From Streptomyces endophytica (GTDB lineage Bacteria; Actinomycetota; Actinomycetes; Streptomycetales; Streptomycetaceae), in contig NZ_CP110636.1 in assembly GCF_026153355.1 (NCBI RefSeq), positions 6,076,001 to 6,140,000 on the forward strand: a stretch of 64,000 nt of DNA. The letters are read 5' to 3'. The notes below the pieces were generated by a model. It ran no database searches. It was given only the letters and a program-made list of their open reading frames with translations, and was not told the origin of the DNA. The position numbers and the translations under genes were made by a program. This document shows positions 32,805-42,253 of the stretch, one piece after another; the first letter of the stretch is position 1, and every line of letters begins with the position of its first letter.

Positions 32805-33980
32805 GTGAACCGTCCGAGGAGGGTCGCCTGGCGCCGCGTGGCCACCGCCGCCGTCGTGGCCGTCTGCGTCAGCTACGCCCCGATCGCGATGACCGAACTG
32901 TGGCCGTACGCGCAGCGCGGGGCGCCGGCGCTCGGCGAATGGGTGCTGGCGCGTGCGGTGTCACCGCGCTATGTCGCCGAGGCCGTCGCGGACCGGCTCG
33001 GGCCGTACGGGCGCAGCCTGGTGGCGCTGATCGTGCACTCGGTGCTGGGCGGTGTGCTGATGCTGCTCGGCCCGGTGCAGCTGCTCTCGGCGGTGCGGCG
33101 GCGGATCCGTCTGCACCGGGTGGTGGGCGTGGTGTTCGCCCTGACCGTGTACGCGTCGATGGCGGGCGCCGCGGCCTATCTGGTGCGCACCGCACCCCAG
33201 GACGCGTTCAGCGGGGCGGCGTTCTGGATCGTGCTCGGCACGATCCTGGTGGGCACGGTGCTGAGCGTGACGTTCGGCATCTTCGCCGCGGTGGGGCGCT
33301 TCCCCGACCTGCACCAGCGGTGGCTGCTGCTGTGTTACGGCTTCCTGATGACCGCGCCGCTGCTGCGCCTGGAGTGGGGTGCGCTGCCGTGGCTGCTTCC
33401 CGGGCTGTCGATGGCGGACATCAACCGGGTCGCGGTCATGCACCTCGGGTCCGTGGTGGCGTTCGGCGCGCTGCTCGCCTCGCGGGCGATGGACCGGCGC
33501 GGGACGGTTTCCGGGGTGCGGGGGACGTGGGTGCCGATGCCGGTGCTCGCCGTGGCGCAGCTCGCCGGCGCGGCCGCGCTGGCCTGGATCGTCCGGTCGT
33601 ACCTGGGCCGGGGCGGCGAAGGGCTGCGCCTGCTGGTCGGGTACCTGGTCCCGTACGCCGTGACCTATGCCGTGCTGCTCGTCCGGCAGCGGCGGGCGGG
33701 GCGGGACGGGCGGAGCTGGGCGCGCGAGGAGTGGCGCCTGCATCTGGCCGCCCTGTGCCTGGCTCCGGTGTTCTCGGCGGGCGCGGCGCTGCTGTTCGAG
33801 CGGTACATGGGGCTGGACCGGGGCACCGCGCTCTCCGCGGGGGTGGCCATCGGCTGCGGTGTGCTGGCGTTCGCGGCGACCACGGTGGTCAGTCTGCGGA
33901 TCATGTGCGCGCGGGAGCTGGTCAAGCGGGAGGGTCTTGCCGCGCCCCGCCGCCCGCACCGGGAGCCGTCACCGGCGTAG
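32805..33980 (+). CDS. DUF2306-like multipass membrane protein
   Basis: 391 residues with about eight to nine hydrophobic helices. An N-terminal anchor (ATAAVVAVCVSYAPIAM) is followed by a block with conserved His in the loop IRLHRVVGVVFALTVYASM and FPDLHQRWLLLCYGF, typical of DUF2306 proteins. GTG 32805 follows GAGGGAG. Preceded by a promoter with a palindromic operator, so it is probably PadR-controlled. Function unknown; similar proteins are suspected to bind haem or quinone through their histidines, not shown here. Confidence 0.78.
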   Translation: MNRPRRVAWRRVATAAVVAVCVSYAPIAMTELWPYAQRGAPALGEWVLARAVSPRYVAEAVADRLGPYGRSLVALIVHSVLGGVLMLLGPVQLLSAVRRRIRLHRVVGVVFALTVYASMAGAAAYLVRTAPQDAFSGAAFWIVLGTILVGTVLSVTFGIFAAVGRFPDLHQRWLLLCYGFLMTAPLLRLEWGALPWLLPGLSMADINRVAVMHLGSVVAFGALLASRAMDRRGTVSGVRGTWVPMPVLAVAQLAGAAALAWIVRSYLGRGGEGLRLLVGYLVPYAVTYAVLLVRQRRAGRDGRSWAREEWRLHLAALCLAPVFSAGAALLFERYMGLDRGTALSAGVAIGCGVLAFAATTVVSLRIMCARELVKREGLAAPRRPHREPSPA

Positions 33981-34041
33981 TCAACGCCCCTGCGTGTCAC
34001 GCAAGTTGAGGGATCGAGCCGGAGAGGGAGACGGAGCGCAG

Positions 34042-34971
34042 ATGCCTGAGGAAGCGGAGGTGTCCGGTACGGCCGAAGCGGTCGGGGCCGGGGAGGCGCG
34101 GCAGGCCGGTGCCGGCCCGTCGGTCGTGGAGGACGGTGGCCGTGCGCTGACCGTGGGCGTGGCGATGCTCGCGTACACCGTCGGCGTGATCAGCATCCTG
34201 GTCGGGGCGCTGCTCGCGGTGGCCGGTCTCACCGGGCAGGTGTTCAGCGCCTGGAAGTCGGCCGGGCCGCTGAGTCCCGCGCTGGTCGGCGCGGCGATGC
34301 TCGGTGTGGCGCCCGGGTTGTTCACCGTCGGCCGGGCGCGGGTCTGGGAGGAGGTCCGCACGCTGGTCCTGCCGCTCGCCGTGGTGCTCGTCGGGCTGTT
34401 CGCCGTGAGCCTGCTCAACGCGGGCCGGCTGCAGGCGGCCGCGGGCGGTGCGGTGGTCCTGGTGCTGTTCAGTCTCGGCTGGGTCGCCGTGCTGGGCGTG
34501 CTCGCCGTGTGTGCGCTCGCCGCCCTGGTCCGGCAGTACCTGAAGCCCGTCCGGCGGCCGGCGGCCCGGCTCGCCCCGCTGCCGGGATGGTCGAAGCCGT
34601 TCCTGGCCGTGCTCGGCTCGGCGTGGTTCGGCATCGGTACGGGGCTGCTGGTCAGCCCGCGGTTCTGGGCCGACTTCGTGCCGTGGACGGTGAACCGGCC
34701 GGACGCCCAGGCACTCGGTGTCTGGGCGATCGCCCTCGGCGTCGGCGTCCTCGGCGCCCTGGCCGAGGACGATCTGACCCGGACCCGCCCGGCGTTGCTC
34801 GCCCTGCCCGGTATCGCGCTGGCCCTGACCGTCGTGCTGGGGGTGCGCGCCGCGGAGGTCGACTGGTCGTCGGGTCCCGCGCTGTCCCTGGTCACCATGG
34901 TCGCCGGACTGCTGCTGGCGGGCACCATCGGCCACCGTCTGCTGGCCCGCGGCCCGGCACCCCAGCCCTGA
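34042..34971 (+). CDS. Hypothetical multipass membrane protein
   Basis: 309 residues. A charged, probably disordered N-terminus of about 30 residues, then roughly eight membrane helices (for example VGVAMLAYTVGVISILVGALLAVAGL, LALPGIALALTVVLGV and the final LVTMVAGLLLAGTIGH). A conserved soluble loop DFVPWTVNRPDAQALGVWAIALG lies between helices 5 and 6. I do not recognise the family. ATG 34042 gives the only sensible start. It lies 61 bp after the DUF2306 gene on the same strand and may share its transcript. Confidence 0.7.
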   Translation: MPEEAEVSGTAEAVGAGEARQAGAGPSVVEDGGRALTVGVAMLAYTVGVISILVGALLAVAGLTGQVFSAWKSAGPLSPALVGAAMLGVAPGLFTVGRARVWEEVRTLVLPLAVVLVGLFAVSLLNAGRLQAAAGGAVVLVLFSLGWVAVLGVLAVCALAALVRQYLKPVRRPAARLAPLPGWSKPFLAVLGSAWFGIGTGLLVSPRFWADFVPWTVNRPDAQALGVWAIALGVGVLGALAEDDLTRTRPALLALPGIALALTVVLGVRAAEVDWSSGPALSLVTMVAGLLLAGTIGHRLLARGPAPQP

Positions 34972-35081
34972 GCGGGACCGCAGGTCAGGCGCACCCGGTC
35001 GCCGCGGCCCCTTGGCCGGCGGCACCTACACTGACCCGGTCGGGACGGGAACGGCGTCCCACCGGGGGGACGGAGACGGCA

Positions 35082-35462
35082 GTGGTCGGACGCGGCGAGG
35101 GTGACGGCGGCGACGCGGTGGACGACCCGTCCGCCGAGGTGCTGGGCGAGGCGGCCGCGGTGTTCGGACTGCTGGCCGCTCCCCCGCGGCTGCACATCGT
35201 GTGGGCGCTGACGCAGGGCGAACGGGATGTGAGCGGGCTCGCGGAGCGGATCGGCGGGGCGCTGCCGGCGGTCAGCCAGCATCTGACGAAGCTGAAGCTC
35301 GCCGGTCTGGTGCGTTCCCGCCGGGAGGGCCGCCGGGTCGTGTACTTCGTCGACGACCCCGATGTCGTGGCGGTGGTGCGCCTGTTGTTCGACCGGCTGG
35401 CCGCCCGCCACGGCGGACGGTCCGCGGCCGCGCCGGCGGACCTCCGTTCCTTCGGCGCCTGA
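35082..35462 (+). CDS. ArsR-family transcriptional regulator without obvious metal-binding cysteines
   Basis: 126 residues. Winged HTH typical of ArsR/SmtB: LLAAPPRLHIVWALTQGERDVSGLAERIGGALPAVSQHLTKLKLAGLV, wing RRVVYFVDD. The classic ELCVCDL metal site in the recognition helix is replaced by ERDVSGL and the protein has no cysteine at all, so a thiol metal site is excluded. GTG 35082 follows GGAG. The next gene (mgtA) begins 6 bp after its stop, so the two are one operon. It may be a repressor sensing Mg2+ indirectly, redox state or another ligand. Confidence 0.86.
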   Translation: MVGRGEGDGGDAVDDPSAEVLGEAAAVFGLLAAPPRLHIVWALTQGERDVSGLAERIGGALPAVSQHLTKLKLAGLVRSRREGRRVVYFVDDPDVVAVVRLLFDRLAARHGGRSAAAPADLRSFGA

Positions 35463-35468
35463 GACCAC

Positions 35469-38135
35469 GTGTCCGAGACCACCGCGACACCGGGCGGCGG
35501 CCCCACTCCCTCGCGGGCGGCGGCCGTACGCGCCCACGGTGATCCGCGCGCCGGGCACGGCGGCGCGGATCCGGCCCGGCTGACGACGCTGGAGCTGCTG
35601 CGCCGGCTGGCTGCCGGGCCGCGCGGACTGACCGCGGAACAGGCCGAGGAACGCCTGGTCCGCTACGGCGAGAACGTCGCCCCCGCCTGGCGGCCGGTCT
35701 CCTGGCCGCGGCGCTTCCTCGGCAGTCTGCGGGATCCGTTCACCGCGGTGCTGCTCTGTCTCGGGCTGGTGTCGGCGGCCATCGCCTCCTGGGGCACCGC
35801 CGGCGTGATCATGGTGTTGGTGGTGGTGAGCTGTCTGCTGCGGTCGGGCGGCGAGCACCAGGCCGGCCGGGCGATGGCCGGCCTGCGCGAACTGGTCGCC
35901 ACCACCGCGTCCGTACAGCGCCGCGCGGACGACGGCGCCGCGCCGGTGGTCCGCGAGCTCCCCGTCGACCAGCTCGTCGTCGGGGACGTGATCCGGCTCG
36001 GGCCCGGCGACCTGGTACCGGCGGATGTCCGGCTGCTGCGCGCCAGTGGGCTGACCGTGCACCAGGCCGCGCTGACCGGCGAGTCCGTGCCGGTGGCGAA
36101 GTACGCCCTCGACGCGCCGCCCGATGCGGACGACGGGGCAGCCGAGCCGCCCCACCTCTGCTTCCAGGGCAGCAGCGTGGCGTCCGGGAGCGCAACGGCC
36201 CTGGTCGTCGCCACCGGCGCGGACACCCGGTTCGCCGCGGCGCACCCCGGACCGGCCCGGCGGCGGACGGAGAGCGCCTTCGACCGCTCGGTCCACGGCA
36301 TCGCCTGGACGCTGATCCGCTTCATGCTGCTGACCCCGCCGCTGGTGCTGATGGCGAACGCCGCGCTGCGCGGACGGGGCCTTTCGACGCTGCCGTTCGC
36401 GATCGCGGTGGCGGTGGGCCTCACCCCGGAGATGCTGCCGGTGATCGTGACGGCGACGCTGGCGCGCGGCGCCTCGGCGCTCGCCCGTACCGGCGGCGTG
36501 ATCGTCAAACGGCTGCCGGCGCTGCACGACCTCGGGGCGATCGACGTGCTGTGCCTGGACAAGACCGGCACCCTGACCCAGGACCGGCCGGTGGTGGCGC
36601 GGTCGGTGGACGCCCGGGGGGCCGACGATCCGGACGTGCTCAACTGGGCGTCGGTGGGCAGCTTCTGGACCCTGGAGCTCGCCGAACTGCCCGCCCCGGA
36701 CTCCCTCGACGAGGCGGTCCTCGACGCCTCGGCGGCGTACGGCGCGGATCCGCTCGCCTACGACGGGATCGCGGCGCTGCCCTTCGACCCGGCCCACCGG
36801 CTCGCCACCGCCGTGGTCCGCCGCCCGGGGACGTACGGCCGGCACACGCTCGTCGTCAAGGGCGCCGTCGAGGACGTCCTCGGCCGCTGCGGGCGCGTCC
36901 GGCTGGACGGTACGGAGGCCGCGCTGACCGAGGGGGAACGCCGGCGGCTGCTCGACCTCGCGGCCACGGAGGCGGCCGGCGGTCTCCGGCTGCTCGCCGT
37001 CGCGCACGCCGAACGCCCCGCCCGTGGTGGCCCGTACGGCGAACGGGACGTCCGGGGGCTCACCTTCCTCGGCTGGGTCGCCCTTCGCGACGCGCTCGCC
37101 CCCACCGCCGGTGCCGCGCTCGACGGTCTCGCCCGGCGTGGGGTGACGGTGAAGGTGCTCACCGGCGACCACCCCGGCACCGCCGCCCGGGCCTGCCGCG
37201 ATCTCGGCCTGGAACCCGGCGAGGTGCTGACGGCCGGTCAGCTCGGTGCGCTCAGCGGGCCGCCGCTCGCCGCGGCCGTCGAGCGGGCCACCGTCGTGGC
37301 GCGCTGCACCGCCCAGGACAAGGCCCGGATCGTGGCCGCGCTGCGCGCGAGCGGCCGGACCACCGGCTTCCTCGGCGACGGCGTCAACGACCTGCCGGCG
37401 CTGCTCACCGCCGACGTGGGCATCTGCCCCCGGGGAGCGGTGGCGGTGGCCCGCGAGGGCGCCGACGTCGTCCTGGCCGACAAGGACCTGACCGCCCTCG
37501 ACCGTGCGCTCACCGCCGGCCGCCACAGCAGCGGCACCATCGCCGGCTACCTGCGGATCACGCTCTCCTCCAACCTGGGCAACGTCCTCGCGATGCTCGC
37601 CGCCGGCCTGCTGCTGCCGTTCCTGCCGATGCTCCCGGCCCAGGTCCTGGTGCAGAACCTCTGCTTCGACGCGGCCCAACTCGCCTACGCCTACGACCGG
37701 CCCGCGCCCGCCGCGGTACGCGGCCCGGCCGTCCTGCGGCCGCGCGCCGTGCTCCGCTACGTCACGGTCTTCGGCCTGCTCAACGCCGCCGCGGACCTGG
37801 CCACCTTCGGGGTGCTCGCACTCGCCGTGCACCTGTCGGACGGGCCCGGCGGCCCGGCGGTGTTCCACGCCGGCTGGTTCACCGAGAACCTGCTGACCCA
37901 GGCCATGATGATGCTGCTGCTGCGCACCGGCCGGTCCGCCCCCGGGGGCCGCACCATCGGCCCGGTCCACCTCGCCGTCACCGCCCTCGCCGTCCTCGGC
38001 CTCCTGCTCCCCCTGTCCCCCCTGGCCCCGGCCCTGGACATGGCCGCCCCGCCACCCCTCTACTACGCGCTCCTCGCCGCGGTCCTCGCCCTCTACGCGG
38101 TCACCCTCACCACGGCGGGCCGGCGCTACGCGTGA
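35469..38135 (+). CDS. mgtA: Magnesium-translocating P-type ATPase
   Basis: 888 residues, the usual length for MgtA/MgtB type P3B ATPases. A cytosolic N-terminus, actuator motif LTGES near residue 205, the phosphorylation motif DKTGTLT at about residue 364, hinge GDGVNDLPALL near 637, and ten membrane helices including the C-terminal set. It imports Mg2+ with ATP. GTG 35469 lies 6 bp past the ArsR stop and has no separate ribosome site, suggesting translational coupling. Its last 10 bp overlap the end of the convergent MFS gene. No magnesium riboswitch could be recognised in front of the operon. Confidence 0.92.
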   Translation: MSETTATPGGGPTPSRAAAVRAHGDPRAGHGGADPARLTTLELLRRLAAGPRGLTAEQAEERLVRYGENVAPAWRPVSWPRRFLGSLRDPFTAVLLCLGLVSAAIASWGTAGVIMVLVVVSCLLRSGGEHQAGRAMAGLRELVATTASVQRRADDGAAPVVRELPVDQLVVGDVIRLGPGDLVPADVRLLRASGLTVHQAALTGESVPVAKYALDAPPDADDGAAEPPHLCFQGSSVASGSATALVVATGADTRFAAAHPGPARRRTESAFDRSVHGIAWTLIRFMLLTPPLVLMANAALRGRGLSTLPFAIAVAVGLTPEMLPVIVTATLARGASALARTGGVIVKRLPALHDLGAIDVLCLDKTGTLTQDRPVVARSVDARGADDPDVLNWASVGSFWTLELAELPAPDSLDEAVLDASAAYGADPLAYDGIAALPFDPAHRLATAVVRRPGTYGRHTLVVKGAVEDVLGRCGRVRLDGTEAALTEGERRRLLDLAATEAAGGLRLLAVAHAERPARGGPYGERDVRGLTFLGWVALRDALAPTAGAALDGLARRGVTVKVLTGDHPGTAARACRDLGLEPGEVLTAGQLGALSGPPLAAAVERATVVARCTAQDKARIVAALRASGRTTGFLGDGVNDLPALLTADVGICPRGAVAVAREGADVVLADKDLTALDRALTAGRHSSGTIAGYLRITLSSNLGNVLAMLAAGLLLPFLPMLPAQVLVQNLCFDAAQLAYAYDRPAPAAVRGPAVLRPRAVLRYVTVFGLLNAAADLATFGVLALAVHLSDGPGGPAVFHAGWFTENLLTQAMMMLLLRTGRSAPGGRTIGPVHLAVTALAVLGLLLPLSPLAPALDMAAPPPLYYALLAAVLALYAVTLTTAGRRYA

Positions 38136-39529
38136 CCCCCCTGCCGGGGGATGCAGAAGAGGGCGAGGACGGCGGCCGTCAGGTACGCGGTCGCGCCGAC
38201 GGCCATGCTGAGGCGCAGGCCGGTGGGGAAGGTGGCGGCGCCGGCCAGCAGGGAGCCGCCCAGCGCGACGCCCGCGGCGCTGCCGATCTGGCGGGTGGTG
38301 TTGAACAGGGCGGAGGCGGTGCCGGCGTACGTGTCCGGGGCGGCCGCCATCACGGTGGCGGTCGATCCGGTGAGGGCGAAGGACGTGCCGAAGCCCGCCG
38401 CCATCATCGGCGCCACCAGCAGGACGTAGTCCGGGTCCGGCCCCGCGGCGGCCCAGCCGGCCAGACCCGCCGAGCCCAGGAGCATGCCCGCCACCACGAG
38501 CGGCCGGTGTCCGGTGCGGCGTGCCAGGCGCCCGGACAGGACCGAGGCGAACATCGTCATGGCCACGGCCGGGAAGAGGGCGAGCCCGGTGCGCAGTGCG
38601 GTCAGGCCGCGGTGGTGCTGGAAGTACAGGCTGGCGGTGAAGATCATGCCGTAGAAGGCGAAGTTGAACAGCAGGCCGATGGCCGCCGCCCCGCTCATCG
38701 GGCGGGAGCGCAGCAGTCGCAGGGGCAGCACGGGGGTGCGGGCGAGACGTTCGCGCAGGACGAATCCGGCGGCCGCCAGGAGACACAGGCCGGCCCCGGT
38801 GAGGATCAGGGGGTCCGTCCAGCCACGTCGTCCCGCTTCGTTGAGGACGGCGGTGAGCAGGGCCACCGTCGCGATCAGCGCGCACTGCGCCGGCCAGTCG
38901 AGGGGGCGGTCCGGCCGCCGGGCCGAGACCGCCACATGACGCAGCGTCAGCAGCAGGCAGACGCATCCGACGGGCAGGTTGATGAAGAACACCCAGCGCC
39001 AGCCCACGGTGGTCACCAGCAGACCGCCGAGCAGCGGCCCCGCGGAGGCGGCGATGCCGGCCATGGAGCCCCACAGGCCGAAGGCCCGGGAGCGGGCGGC
39101 GGGTGAGGGGTACGCCTGCTGGAGGAGCGCGAGGGAGCCGGGCACGATCAGTGCCGCGCCGAGCCCTTCGCACAATCGGGCGGCGACCAGGAACCCGGCG
39201 CTCCGGGCCAGTCCGCAGCCGGCCGAGGCGACGGTGAACACCACGACCCCGGTGCAGAAGATCCGGCGGTTGCCCAGCCGGTCCCCCAGCGCGCCGCCGG
39301 TGAGCAGCAGACCGGCGAAGACCAGGGTGTAGCCGTCCGTGATCCACTGGATGCCGGTGAGCGAGGCCGACAGCTCCCGCCCCACCACCGGCACCGCGAC
39401 GTTGATCACGGTCACGTCCAGGATGACCATGAAGTAGCCCGCACAGACCGCGAGAAGCGGGGCCAGGGCCCGGCCCGGACCCGCGGGCCGGTCCGGTCCG
39501 TCGGCCTGGGGACCACCGGCACGCACCAT
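38126..39529 (-). CDS. MFS transporter, DHA2 (EmrB/QacA) drug exporter
   Basis: 467 residues with 14 predicted membrane helices. Motif ILDVTVINVAVPVV in helix 1, motif GGALGDRLGNRR between helices 2 and 3, and motif C-like GPLLGGLL in helix 5, marking an antiporter-type drug exporter. Closely related proteins export antibiotics and dyes with H+ antiport. ATG 39529. Convergent with mgtA, divergent from the lipoprotein gene. No TetR-type repressor sits next to it. Confidence 0.9.
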   Translation of the reverse strand: MVRAGGPQADGPDRPAGPGRALAPLLAVCAGYFMVILDVTVINVAVPVVGRELSASLTGIQWITDGYTLVFAGLLLTGGALGDRLGNRRIFCTGVVVFTVASAGCGLARSAGFLVAARLCEGLGAALIVPGSLALLQQAYPSPAARSRAFGLWGSMAGIAASAGPLLGGLLVTTVGWRWVFFINLPVGCVCLLLTLRHVAVSARRPDRPLDWPAQCALIATVALLTAVLNEAGRRGWTDPLILTGAGLCLLAAAGFVLRERLARTPVLPLRLLRSRPMSGAAAIGLLFNFAFYGMIFTASLYFQHHRGLTALRTGLALFPAVAMTMFASVLSGRLARRTGHRPLVVAGMLLGSAGLAGWAAAGPDPDYVLLVAPMMAAGFGTSFALTGSTATVMAAAPDTYAGTASALFNTTRQIGSAAGVALGGSLLAGAATFPTGLRLSMAVGATAYLTAAVLALFCIPRQGGHA

Positions 39530-39660
39530 GGCGACACGCTATTCCCGCAGCGCACGGCTCCCGCGGCTTGGGCGGTCCGGCGGCGTGCCTCCACGAGCAC
39601 TGCGGTCCCAGGCAACCGACCGTGCGTCAAACCCCTCCTTATACGACAGGGAACGAATTC

Positions 39661-40218
39661 GTGAGGGATGGGGGAGCCGTGCGGCGGCGTTCACTTCTCG
39701 CGGCGACATCGGCCGCGCTCGTACTGACCGTCTCCGCCGGTCTCGGCCTGACCGGCTGCGGTTCGCCGCGGATGGCGGCGTTGCACGCCAACTGCACCAC
39801 CAAGGGCCTGCGGTGGAAGCTCACCGTGCTCAAGAAGCCGGCGCACGGCACGCACCGTGACGCCCGTCTGACGATCGTCAACAAGACGGCCCGGCCGTGC
39901 GTCTTCGGCGGCTACCCCCTCTTCGAGGTGCACGTCGGCAAGGGGCCGATGGCCGACGGCAAGGGGCGCGGCGCGGTCCCGCCGCCCATCGACCTGCGCG
40001 CCGGCGGCACGGTGACGACGGCACTGCGCTACCAGGACGCCTGGCCCGGCGAACCGTCCGGCCAGTGCTTGGTCAGCAACATGGAGGCGACGGTGGCCGC
40101 CCCGCACGACCGTGCCCTGCGGTCCATAACCGCCCGGGACGAGTCCGGCCGGCGCTCGCTGCTGAACGTCTGCAACGACACGGTGTGGATGAGCCCGCCC
40201 AAGGAAGCGGCCGAGTAG
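39661..40218 (+). CDS. DUF4232 lipoprotein
   Basis: 185 residues with a lipoprotein signal: Arg-rich n-region, hydrophobic core (SLLAATSAALVLTVSAGLG) and lipobox LTGC, so the Cys is lipidated and the protein sits on the outside of the membrane. The mature part is a DUF4232 beta-sandwich with its usual Cys pairs (ANCTTKGLRWKL ... RPCVFGGYPLFEV). GTG 39661 is chosen because AGGGA lies 8 bases upstream; GTG 39679 inside the n-region is possible. Function unknown. Confidence 0.82.
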   Translation: MRDGGAVRRRSLLAATSAALVLTVSAGLGLTGCGSPRMAALHANCTTKGLRWKLTVLKKPAHGTHRDARLTIVNKTARPCVFGGYPLFEVHVGKGPMADGKGRGAVPPPIDLRAGGTVTTALRYQDAWPGEPSGQCLVSNMEATVAAPHDRALRSITARDESGRRSLLNVCNDTVWMSPPKEAAE

Positions 40219-40292
40219 CGCGGGGTCTTCGGGGCCCCGGGCCTCGTGCGGGGCCGGGCCCGGCTGGTTCAATGGCCGCCGAGGTGAGGGAT

Positions 40293-40937
40293 ATGGTGTC
40301 GGCCGACCGGCTGCTGGCGTTCGCGGTGATGTCGCTGTTGGTGATCGTGATTCCGGGGCCGAGCGTGCTCTTCGTGATCGGCCGGGCCCTGGCGCACGGC
40401 CGCCGGACCGCGCTGGCCACGGTCCTGGGCAATGTGGTCGGCTCGTACCTGCTGGTGGCCGCCGTGGCGTTCGGGCTCGGGTCGCTGGTCGAGCGGTCCG
40501 TCACGGTCTTCCTGGCCGTGAAGCTGGCCGGGGCGGCCTACCTCGTGTTCCTCGGCGTGCAGGCGTTCCGCCACCGCAAGGACATGAAGATCACCGCCGT
40601 ACGGCCGGCCGGGCGGCCGGCCCGCGGCGACCTGCGGACGGTCGCGGACGGCGTGCTCGTCGGCTGCACCAACCCCAAGGGGATCGTCTTCTTCGCGGCC
40701 GTACTCCCCCAGTTCGTGGACCGCGCGGCGGGCGGGCTGCCCGCCCAGATGCTGGTGCTGGGCCTGGTGCCGATCGGCATCGGCCTGATCACGGACACGG
40801 TGTGGGGGCTCACCGCCGCGGCGGCCCGCGGCTGGTTCGCCCGGTCCGAGCGCCGGCTGTCGCTGATCGGCGGCGCCGGGGGCTTCGCGATGATCGGCCT
40901 CGGGGTGACGGTGGCGGCGACCGGACGCGCGGACTGA
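40293..40937 (+). CDS. LysE/RhtB-family amino acid or metabolite exporter
   Basis: 214 residues with six hydrophobic helices. The family signature IPGPSVLFVIGRALAHGRRTALATVLGN is in the first loop and NPKGIVFFAAVLPQFV in helix 4. ATG 40293 is favoured (GAGGTGAGGG close before it); an upstream ATG at 40272 would add an unusual seven-residue extension. Exports amino acids or similar small molecules; substrate unknown. It is 75 bp from the lipoprotein gene on the same strand. Confidence 0.88.
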   Translation: MVSADRLLAFAVMSLLVIVIPGPSVLFVIGRALAHGRRTALATVLGNVVGSYLLVAAVAFGLGSLVERSVTVFLAVKLAGAAYLVFLGVQAFRHRKDMKITAVRPAGRPARGDLRTVADGVLVGCTNPKGIVFFAAVLPQFVDRAAGGLPAQMLVLGLVPIGIGLITDTVWGLTAAAARGWFARSERRLSLIGGAGGFAMIGLGVTVAATGRAD

Positions 40938-40966
40938 CCGGCGCCCGGTGCCGCGGACCGTCCCGC

Positions 40967-42145
40967 TCAGCGGTCCGCCGCGAGATCGGCCTGCACGGCC
41001 GGGGGCGCCACCGGCGGCCAGGCGGGCCAGCCGTGCACCGGCGGCACCGCGATCGCCCGCCACCAGGGATAACCGGCCGGCGGATCGGCCGGCTCGAACG
41101 GCTCGCCCGGTCTGGGGTGGACGGTGGCCACGCCGGCCTTCCGGCCGGCGCTCAGCGTCCATTCCGCCGGCTCGGCCCAGGGGTGCGGGGCCAGGTTGAA
41201 GGTGCCCCAGTGGATCGGCAGCATGACACCGGCCGGTGCGCCGCCCTGGAGGTCCAGATGGGACCGGACGCCCTGGGTGGGATCCATGTGGATGTCGGGC
41301 CAGAACTCGCTGTACGCGCCGATCTGGATCATCGTCGCGTCGAACGGGCCGTGCGCCGCGCCGATCTCCGCGAAGCCGGGGAAGTAGCCGGTGTCGCCGC
41401 TGTGGAAGATCCGGTGTGCGGGACCGGCGACGACCCAGGAGGCCCAGAGGGTGTGCTGCGGACCGCGCAGGCCGCGGCCGCAGAAGTGCTGGGCCGGGGT
41501 GGCGGTGAGGGTGAGGTCGCCGACGCGGGTGGACTCGTGCCAGTCCAGCTCGGTGATCCGCGCCGCGGGCACGCCCCAGAATTCCAGGTCGGCGCCGACG
41601 CCCAGCGGGACGACGAAGACCGCGCCGGTGCGGATCAGCCCCTGGATCGTGGTCATGTCGAGGTGGTCGTAGTGGTCGTGGGAGATCACCACGGCGTCGA
41701 CCGGGTCCAGCTCGGTCAGCTCGACCGGCATCGGGTGCATCCGCTTCGGGCCCGCCCAGGTGAACGGCGAACAGCGCTCCCCCCACACCGGGTCGAAGAG
41801 CACCCGCCGCCCGTCGATCTCCGCGAGTACGGTCGAATGCCCCAGCCATGTCAGCCGCAGTCCGGACGCGGGCGGAACGCGAAGGTCCGCAGCGGTCTCG
41901 CGGTGCACCGGAATCCGGCCGATCGGGGCCCGGCGCAGCCGCCCCTCGCGGCTCAGCTGGGTGCGCGCCATCGGCAGCGCGGAGCCGTCGAGCAGCTGCC
42001 GGGTCTGCGCCGGGTTGCGGAACTGACCGTCCACGAACTGCGGTGACCTGCGTATCCGGGCCAGCCGCTCGCCCGTGGGCCGCGCGCCGAAGCTCGCGGG
42101 ACGCAGCGCGGACAGGGGGGTACGGCGGGAGCGGGAACCGGGCAC
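40967..42145 (-). CDS. Metallo-beta-lactamase-fold hydrolase, NAPE-PLD-like
   Basis: 392 residues. A basic N-terminal extension of about 90 residues precedes the MBL domain: LTWLGHSTVLAEIDG, metal motif SHDHYDHLD at about 155-163, second site GDTGYFPGFAEIG and the closing PIHWGTFNLAPH. This order matches the UlaG/NAPE-PLD branch of L-ascorbate lactonase and phospholipase-D-like enzymes. GTG 42145 follows a GGAGG five bases upstream; the longer open frame begins in low-confidence sequence. Probably hydrolyses a phosphodiester or lactone. Confidence 0.86.
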   Translation of the reverse strand: MPGSRSRRTPLSALRPASFGARPTGERLARIRRSPQFVDGQFRNPAQTRQLLDGSALPMARTQLSREGRLRRAPIGRIPVHRETAADLRVPPASGLRLTWLGHSTVLAEIDGRRVLFDPVWGERCSPFTWAGPKRMHPMPVELTELDPVDAVVISHDHYDHLDMTTIQGLIRTGAVFVVPLGVGADLEFWGVPAARITELDWHESTRVGDLTLTATPAQHFCGRGLRGPQHTLWASWVVAGPAHRIFHSGDTGYFPGFAEIGAAHGPFDATMIQIGAYSEFWPDIHMDPTQGVRSHLDLQGGAPAGVMLPIHWGTFNLAPHPWAEPAEWTLSAGRKAGVATVHPRPGEPFEPADPPAGYPWWRAIAVPPVHGWPAWPPVAPPAVQADLAADR

Positions 42146-42253
42146 GGCACCTCCATGGTCGGGACGGTCGCGAAGTGAACGGGCCACGGGACCGGTGGGT
42201 TCCGCCGGCGCCCCGGCCACTTCGTGCCTCCCCCTCAACGCCGTGGCCGCGGC

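Noticed and set aside
34972-35081. Magnesium riboswitch upstream of ArsR-mgtA
   Set aside because: The 110-bp leader has no recognisable M-box or ykoK-like pattern.
33981-39347. 1788-residue open frame on the minus strand
   Set aside because: It runs across mgtA, ArsR and membrane protein genes on the other strand; composition is Arg/Gly/Pro/His-rich without domains, a typical high-GC shadow.
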